Positions 36,401-45,400 of a DNA stretch of 64,000 nucleotides are shown piece by piece (the stretch's first letter is position 1; every line of letters starts with the position of its first letter). Location: positions 120,243,273-120,307,272 of the forward strand of contig NC_056527.1 in NCBI RefSeq assembly GCF_019175285.1, given 5' to 3'. The stretch is from Sceloporus undulatus. Taxonomy: Eukaryota; Chordata; Lepidosauria; Squamata; Phrynosomatidae. The notes beneath the pieces are model-generated. The model did no database searches. It was not told the DNA's origin and saw only the letters and a list, made by a program, of their open reading frames with translations. Both the position numbers and the translations under genes were made by a program.

Positions 36401-39400
36401 GAGGAGCCAACAATAAGGAATGGGGAGAGGGATAAAGAAAGAGGAAAGAGGAGGAGACCTATTGATTGAATTGATTGAAATTTTATTTATATACCGCCAT
36501 TCCTATGATCACGGCGGTTTACAAAACAAAATGAAAACACGATACAGTACAGATTACAGATTCTCCCCCTGGAGAAACGCCGCTCNNNNNNNNNNNNNNN
36601 NNNNNNNNNNNNNNNNNNNNNNNNNNNNNNNNNNNNNNNNNNNNNNNNNNNNNNNNNNNNNNNNNNNNNNNNNNNNNNNNNNNNNTCTCCCTCAGAGGCC
36701 GAACGATGACAGTTAGGGAGGGAGGAGCCTCTTTCTTCGGGCCAGCCCCTGATGGAACTGGGCCAGCCTTCTCTCTCCCTCAGAGGCCGAACGATGACAG
36801 TCGGGGAGGGAGGAGCCTCTTTCTTCGGGCTAGCCCCTGATGGTACTGGGCCAGCCTACTCTCTCCCTCAGAGGCCGAACGATGACAGTCGGGGAGGGAG
36901 GAGCCTCTTTCTTCAGGCTAGCCCCTGATGGTACTGGGCCAGAATACTCTCTCCCTCAGAGGCTGAACGATGACAGTTGGGGAGGGAGGAGCCTCTATCT
37001 TCAGGTTAGCCCCTGATGGTACTGGGCCAGCCTTCTCTCTCCCTCAGAGGCCTGAACGATGACAGTTGAAAACATGAACTGCATTTAAGATTTAGGTTAC
37101 TTCAATTTGTTGTTGTTGCTGTTTTAAATGAAACTTCTGCCAGAATAGGGGAGATGAGGAAAGACAATTTTGCCTTGCCAGGCTGGCTGCTCCAAAGAGC
37201 AGCACAGGTCACAGACATGCACTGGGTGTGTTGATGTGAGCTGTGTGAGAGAAAGAGTGGGTGAGTGAGGAAGGTGCCTTCCTCTCTGTGACATTGGGGG
37301 AGAGGGAGAAGAGGTACAAAGAGGAACTGTGCCTGCCCAGAGCATGTGTGTGGTGCATGGGGCAGCCGTGTGGCCTGCTATGCAGTGCCTGCGCAGGCAA
37401 GGGGATCCACTCAGAATTAGAGAGCATTTCCCTGTATTTTTCAATGCCACAGTAGTAACAGTAGTGGTAAGTAGTAACATGTAATCCAGCAGACTACTTT
37501 CTNNNNNNNNNNGGACTGCATTAGTAGTAATAAGTAATGAGTTATTGGATGACATAAGTAACACGTCAGTACCAGGCGAAAGTGTGCGCTCTTGTCCTGC
37601 TCCGTCTCTTGTTGCATCTGTCTCAGCACTCTTCCCACCTGCATCTCTTCTAGATTTTCTTGCATGCCTAGATTCAGGGATTTTAAATATAAATAATTTT
37701 AAAACTACGTCTTTAAATAGATATGGAGGCAAATAAATGTTCTGGTGGGTTGCTTTAACATGCCCTGCATGAGTTGCCAGAAGCAGTGATACCTGACCGC
37801 TGAGATGGTTAGGATTATGCACCAGGCATCACATTCCCAATGCAAACATGAGAGCTTCCATGTCTGAGGTTGTGGCAGTTCCTCAGCCAGCATCCTTATG
37901 AGGAGCTCATGTGCCCCCTTCCTCCCAGCCCGCATTCCCATGTGGCAGGCGCATAACCCGCCCCCTCTGCCTGGTCAGTTGCTCCTCCTTAACATGACTT
38001 TTATTCTTTGACAGAGTGAGCACTTTTCCTTCCTGGGCATTAACAATCAGTCCAACCTGAGTGACATGAGATGTCGGACCACTTTCTACACTGCACTTGG
38101 GCGCCTCCTCATGGTGGACCTAGGTATTGAAACCCATTCTTGCTGACCCAAGAACTGGACTGCCGGACTCTTTTATTATATTCTAGGCATAACTAGTTAA
38201 GGGGGGGAGAGTAAGTAAATAGTAAACTTTCTGTAAAAGAGGAGACTCTGCTAGCATAAGAAAAGATCTGGCCAGTTACCCCACTGTCAATGTTGTCTCA
38301 TCTCTTTGTGTGTGCTATTGGCCAAGCTTTAGTAAAAGGCCCAGTCAGGTGTATTGGGATAGGGGCAGACTTCTTGTCTGTACTGCAGAGCATAGGGCTA
38401 TAGAAGAAAATGTCCTTTTTATGTCTCTCTTCCAGGGGAGGATGAAGATCAGTACGAACAGTTCATGCTGCCCCTCACAGCTGCCTTTGAGACTGTGGCA
38501 CAGATGTTCAGCACCAACACTTTCAATGAGCAAGAGGCAAAAGTAAGGAAGGCTCCCGCTTTCCCTTCATCTGCCACCATCACCCCACAAGCCTTCATAC
38601 ATCTTAAAGCCAGTTTGCCCCAGCTTGCTTAGTGCATAGTCGGAAGGACTCTCCTTTTATAGTAGTCTCTTATGATCATACGTTCTCAGGATTGGGAGCT
38701 CTTCAGTCTTGAGATACCAGAACCACAGAACTCTTGGTCCGCATGCTCATCTTTGCTGGCTTCAGAGGATGCACACTGCTCAGGCCACCAGTAGTTCACA
38801 GATTTCTATCTTAGGCCATCCACAGCTGCTGATGAACTATCCAGACTTATAAGGCACAGGTTTTCCCATGCCTGTTCTCTTCCAGAGTCACCTTCTTTCT
38901 TGCACAAGTGTCTGTGAGGAGCTTTTTGGAGCTCAGGGCATGTTTCATTAGATAACTGTTTCTGCACCTTCTGTGACAACATTGATTTAGTTGCTTGTTC
39001 TGTGCCTTCAAATAGTTTCCAGCTTATGGTGATCCTAAGGGGTGAACCAGTCACAGGAGCAGAATTTCTAGACTTTCTTCAGAGGGGGTTTGCCTTTGCA
39101 CAAAGTTCCTGGGTCTAATGAATCTGCTTCTCTCTCTTTGCACAGAGAACACTGGTAGGCCTAGTGAGAGACCTAAGGGGAATAGCCTTTGCCTTCAATG
39201 CCAAGACCAGCTTCATGATGCTCTTTGAGTGGATGTATCCTTAACTCCTGTGTGTATCTGCTGTCTCCTTCCCTCTCTCCTGCACCCCAAGCACTGCCTG
39301 GTGAGCCCAGAACTCCTCTCTAGGCGCCTCCATGCCAGGACAGGGCTGGCAACCTCCTCTTCCTGCTGCTCCTTGTGGTTGCACTCTGCCAGGCCTTAGG

Positions 39401-42400
39401 CATAATCCTCCTTTCCCCCTGGAATGCCTTCCCAAAGTACATGTGGGCTGGATGGAGAGAATTGTTAAGTTTACCCTGCCGCTGTTGTCCCTTCCCACTC
39501 CACTCCTGGTCCTCCAAGGCTGTGAGGACTGCATGGTTGGAGCAGGATGCGTAAGGAGAGTCTGCGTAAGCATAGTGATGCTCATGGCCAGGGATGGGGG
39601 GTGGGGGTGGAATTAGCTCCCATGTTGCTGTGGCAATGAGTCTGCTGTGAACTTCAAAGGAGTGCTGATCCTCTTTGTGGGAGTAGGGCTCATTAACACC
39701 TTGGATACTTCTTTTAAAGTTGAGAATGAAGCCTGGGGTGGATTCACTGCCCTACTTCTATGGAAGCCACCAAGGAGGGCAAATCCCCTAGCATACCTAA
39801 GAAGAGAGCCAGTAGGCCCCCTGTCCTCTCTGTAGCCTGAGCTGGAAATTGTAGGGGCCAGGAAAGGGCCACAAAGTGGGTGACCATTCCTGCCTTAAAC
39901 AGACATGGCAGAAGGGCAAGGCTCTGATGGGAAGAACAGAACTTTCACAGTGATCCTGACAGCGACTTGTGGCTCCTTAGCTTCTGTCTCACAGCTACCC
40001 TTCCTACATGCCAATCTTGCAGCGGGCCGTTGAGCTCTGGTACCACGACCCGGCTTGCACTACGCCCGTGCTCAAGTTGATGGCTGAACTGGTGCACAAC
40101 AGGTAGGCGAGGGGGGAACTGCAGGGGTGCAGGGGGCTGGTTTGGGAACGACGCAACATAGCCATTCCTGTACCAAGTACAGCTTTGCAGAGAGGAGGAG
40201 GAGCAGATGGGCAAACTGCCTGTTAAAACATAGCATAGCAGAGTGTCAGTGGTGGTTTGGTTGTTGTCATTGCTTTGAGCAAAACAATAGTGATGGTGCT
40301 GTAATGTGTTATTAGTGTTATACTGTAGCTGCTGCTGCTGCTGCTGTTATTACCATCACTGTTTTGTCTCAAATTACTAGAAGTTTGTCTGAAGTGTTTT
40401 ACTGCTGCCCTTCAGTCCAGGATTTCCAGTATGCGCAATAAAGGGAAGTGCGGAAATATTGACAGCAGAATTTTTTTGAAAACTCTACTAAAAGGCCTGA
40501 TGCCTAAAAATTAGTGGTGCCAGGCAGGCCTCCCTGAAAATAAAGTCCCACAGGTAGAGTGCTGCCACCCAAAAGACCCTGGCTGCGCTCCAGCAGCCTC
40601 TTGGGCACCAGAGGAGGGTCTCCAAGGGTCCCTCTTGAGGTAACGCTCAGCGCATACTGGGCACAGAGTTCAGGAAAAGCCAAGTGATGTTGTTGTCTGT
40701 GAAATTCCACACAAGAGAAGGCAGGTGTGTTGAGCCCTGTGTTTAGGTGGCTGTTTAAAGAATTGGGCCAGTCCAATCAGGAGGCCATCTGCCCCTGGAT
40801 CCCAGACACACCGTGCAAGTGTGGCTCCATCCCAGTTTTTCCACAGGGGCAGTTGTTAACATGCCCTGGCAAAGGGGTGGAAATCGTATGACTGCATTGC
40901 CCAACATGCCTACCCTTGAGATGCTTTGACTAGGGGGCTGCTAGGAGGTGCAGTCCAATGACCTCTGGAAAATCACACAATTCCTTCCCTGGCTTTCACA
41001 ACTGGAAACACGAAGGCCCCTCCGGCGGGCCATTGGAGTCTCCCAGTAACCCCAGACCCTCCAGTGGCATGTTTTCATAGGCTCTAGCTCTTTCGTCTTC
41101 ATCACTGTTTGTGTCTCTGCGAACTCACAGCTGTACGACTTGTTTGCTTTCAGATCCCAGAGGCTGCAGTTTGATGTCTCCTCACCCAACGGCATCTTGC
41201 TCTTTCGGGAGACGAGTAAAATGATAACTACCTATGGTAGGTACCAGGGAAACGTTTCCCACTGGTGCTGGGAGGGCAGTCAGACTGAAGGGAAGAACAA
41301 AGGGGTGCCCACCACACAAGTCCACATGGTTTTGAGTTGGGGATTTTGAGGGAAACCCCTCTGGCTGTGGTCCTTTCCCAGGAAAGAAGCCTTTGCTCCT
41401 CAAACTCCATGAGAACGTAATAAATAGGAATAGCTATTCATACAGTCTGATTATAAAACTCCTTCCTGGATGCCAGTTTACTCCATGCATCTGAGGAAAC
41501 TGACCAAGTCTACCAAAGCTTATGCTACAACTTCTTTTGCTCAATTAGCCTCAAAGGTGGTACAAGATCCCTTTCCATACTTGTTCTCTAGCAGTTTGCC
41601 ACAGTTCTGCAACAAGAGCACAGCATTCACAACCCCATTGGGATTGTGCCATGGTTATGGGCATTTGCTAGCAAACTGTGCTACTTAATTCCTCTAATAA
41701 AAGCTCAGACACAAATTAAAAACAGGAGCTTGTAAAAATGCAAAAATACACTTTTGTTTATAAGCATAAATGTTGGTCTAGGCCCTCTTTCACCACTTGG
41801 TTTTTTATCCCAATGCTATAATCTCCCTGTTTGTTTCTTTGTTAAATGATGGTAAATGCAGTTTTGCTGTGAATCTCCATAAGTAGCTGTATTATTATGG
41901 GTCCCTAACCTTTACTCCACAAAGGTTCTAATGGTCCTAAGCTTGAACACATCTTAAGGCTGGGATGTATTGCTCCTCTCCACACTTACTTGTGATCTCT
42001 CAGCTGTTGGCTTTCTAGGAACCACCTGGGAATCACGTTCTCTGGGACAGAATGGAAGAGAAAGTGCCCTGGGCAGTGTTGGGATACCAGACCCCCCTTT
42101 CTTTTAAACACTTTTGCAGGGAATCGTATCCTAACCCTGGGGGAGGTTCCAAAGGATCAAGTGTATGCCTTGAAGCTCAAAGGGATCTCCATCTGTTTCT
42201 CCATGTTGAAGGCTGCACTCAGTGGCAGCTACGTCAACTTTGGGGTCTTCCGTCTGTACGGAGACGATGCGCTGGATAATGCCTTGCAGACCTTCATCAA
42301 GCTCCTGTTGTCCATCCCACACAGTGACCTTCTGGTAAGCCAGGACAGCCTCCACGCCTCACTCATAGCAGACCTTCCAAGGCTCACTGGGCTCCACGCC

Positions 42401-45400
42401 GTGTTTAGTTAGGATGCTGCACAGAACCTTAACATAGGGAATTTTTTGACCCCAGTGAGGATTCCAGTGTGTTTCAGAATATAAAAATGCCCCACTCCCA
42501 AAAGAGAATCGGGAGCATGCCACCAAACACCCAGAGCGAGAAACATGTTCACGCAAGGTGGGATAGTTGTTTTGAGTAGCTGTCGGCCCTCCTTGTTCCC
42601 CCCGTAAAAAGGTCAAATAGATCTGATGGGAGAGTGTTTGTCCCAACAATTTTTATATGTTCAAAACAACAGTAACAACACTGTACATGACAACTGGCTG
42701 AAACTCAGTGGCATTGTTTCCAGTTCTTTGAGTGGCAATGCCATAAAAGGCTGGCCTCGTGGATCTAGTTCTGTGTGAATTCTGCACCGAAATGTGGTTC
42801 TGGGGAATTAGTGTCCCATCTGGATGAAGGTTGATAAGGTGACCAGTAGATGCTGAGAAACGGATATGGAGAGTGAGCCCGCAAGTCCTCCTCCTTCAGA
42901 GGACAGCTCCCATCCCAATAATTTCTGAACCACTAGCAGATGCTGTCTTCATCTTCAGAAATCCCCTGTGCATCCAGGGAAACATAGATGCTTGTGTAGG
43001 TTTTGATTAACATGACAGCCAGATGTTTTGAGGATTCTGAGGCTGGAGAGACACGGTGCAGGGGATTCCTGACCCCCATGGAAGTGCCTCTGTCTCTTAG
43101 CCAGATGGGGTACCTCCAGTGGTCGGGGCAGGTGCACTTTGAATAATGCCGAAGCAGGCTGGGCAATCTAGGCTTGCGTTTGTGTGAAGCATCAGGCCGC
43201 CCTGCAGTCTCACATCTAAGGAACTCAAAAGTTCTCATGTTCTCTTTTCTCTCATTGCTGCAGGATTACCCTAAACTCAGCCAGTCCTATTATTCATTAC
43301 TGGAAGTTCTAACGCAAGACCACATGAATTTTATAGCTAGCCTGGAGCCCCACGTCATCATGTATATCCTTTCTTCCATTTCGGAAGGTCTCACGGCACT
43401 AGGTAAGTGTGCATTTTCTCTGTCTCATGGTGCATTTCCCTCAAATGAGCAAAGGATCGGGGCAAGCCTGGCTCTCCCTCCGCTCTGACCAGTCTGGCCA
43501 GTTGGGAGACAGGGGAGTTGGGGTCTGCATGTTCCCCACCCTTGTCCTAAAGAAGAGCAGCCCTGGAAGGCTACAGGCCAGTGATGGTGGGCACAAAGAA
43601 GGTCACGAAAGCTGCTCTGGGATGTTGATCTACACACCTTCATCAGTGTCAGTCGTAGATTTCTGATAAGGAGTTTATAGATGTATCTCAGTTGGAGAGG
43701 GATCATATACAATCTTCTCAACTAGAAGCATACACCTGACAACTTCTTTTGCTGTTAGTTTAACAGGCTATAGACCAGCCTAGCAGTTATGGGGAGATGG
43801 TAGAGACTGAGGGGTCCCAGAAACTGCTTAGGGCACCCTTGTGGTTTGCTTTTGAGGTGTGCTTCTCTCGGTCTTACTCTATACCAGGAAAGATTCTAGA
43901 CCAGATCATTAAAAAGAGAGTCTGTGAACATCTAGAAAGCAATGCCATAATCACAAAAAGTCAACGCGGGTTTCAGAGAAAGAAGTCATGCCAGACAAAT
44001 CTGATCTCTTTCTTTGATAAAATTACCATCTTGGTAGATGAAGGGAATGCTGTGGATATAGTAGATCTTGATTTCAGGAAGGCCTTTGACAAAGTTCCCC
44101 ATGACATTCTTGCAAACAAGCTTGTAAAATGTGGGCTAGACAAGGCAACTGTTACATGGATTTGTAATTGGTTGACCGGCCGAAGCCAAAGGGTGTTCAA
44201 CAATGGCTCCTTTTCATCCTGGAGAGAAGTGACCAGTGGGGTCCCACAGGGCTCTGTTCTGGGCCCAGTGCTATTCAACATCTTTATCAATGACTTGGAG
44301 GACAAAATTGGGGGAATGCTTATCAAATTTGCAGATGACACCAAATTAAGAGGAATAGCTAATACTCCAGAGGACAGGATCAAGATTCAAAATGACCTGA
44401 ATAGACTAGAAAGCGGGGCCAAAGCTAACAAAATGAAGTTCAACACGGAGAAATGTAAGGTATTGCACTTAGAGTGGAAAAATGAAATGCACAGATATAG
44501 GATTATGGGGGACACCTGGCTGAATGAAACTACGTCTGAAAGGGATCTGGGAGTCCAAGTAGACCATAAGTTGAACATGAGTCAACAGTGTGATGCAGCA
44601 GCTAAAAAGGCTAATGCAATTTTAGCTGCATCAATAGAAGTATAGTGTCTAGAACAAGGGAAGTAATAGTGCCACTATATTCTGATCTGGTCAGGCCCCA
44701 CCTGGAATATTGTGTCCAGTTCTGGGCACCTCAATTCAAAAAGGACATTGAGAAACTGGAGCCATGTGTCCAAAGGAGGGCGACTAAAATGGTGAAAGGT
44801 CTGGAAACCATGAAGCCCTATGAGGAACGACTCAGGGAGCTGGGGATATTTAGCCTGGAGAAGAGAAGGTTAAGAGGTGATATGATAGCCCTGTTTAAAT
44901 ATTTGAAGGGATGTCATATTGAGGAGGGAGCAAGCTTGTTTTCTGCTGCTCCAGAGACTAGGACCCAATGGAGCAATGGATGCAAGCTGCAGGAAAAGAG
45001 ATTCCAGCTCAACATTAGGAGGCACTTCCTGAGACTAAGGGCTGTTCGACAGTGGAACACACTCCTTCCTCGGAGTGTAGTGGAGTCTCCTTCCTTAGAG
45101 GTCTTCAAACAGAGGCTGGATGGCCATCTGTCGAGGATGCTTTGATTGTGATTTCCTGCATGGCAGAAGGAGGGGGTTGGACTGGATCAGGGCCCTTGCG
45201 GTCTCTTCCAACTGTACGATTCTATGGTTCTAAGAGGCTTTCAGCAGGGAAGAGGCTTGTTTGCTCTGTGGTCAGACCCTTTCTTTTGCCTTTTAGACAC
45301 CATGGTTTGCACAGGTTGCTGCTCTTGCTTGGACCATATTGTCACCTATCTCTTCAAGCAGCTGTCCCGCAGCACCAAGAAGAGGACTGCCCCCCTGACC

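Noticed and set aside
37988-37996. TCCTTAAC-like U12 branch motif before XPO7 exon 18
   Set aside because: The intron 17 donor is ACA|GTAAGT, a U2-type site, and the motif is too far (about 20 nt) from the acceptor AG. Treated as chance.
43364-43371. ATATCCTT, a perfect U12 5' splice-site core, inside XPO7 exon 24
   Set aside because: It is coding (Tyr-Ile-Leu in [11 protein letters not shown]), and the downstream sequence continues the conserved protein to a normal GT donor. It is a decoy by codon use.
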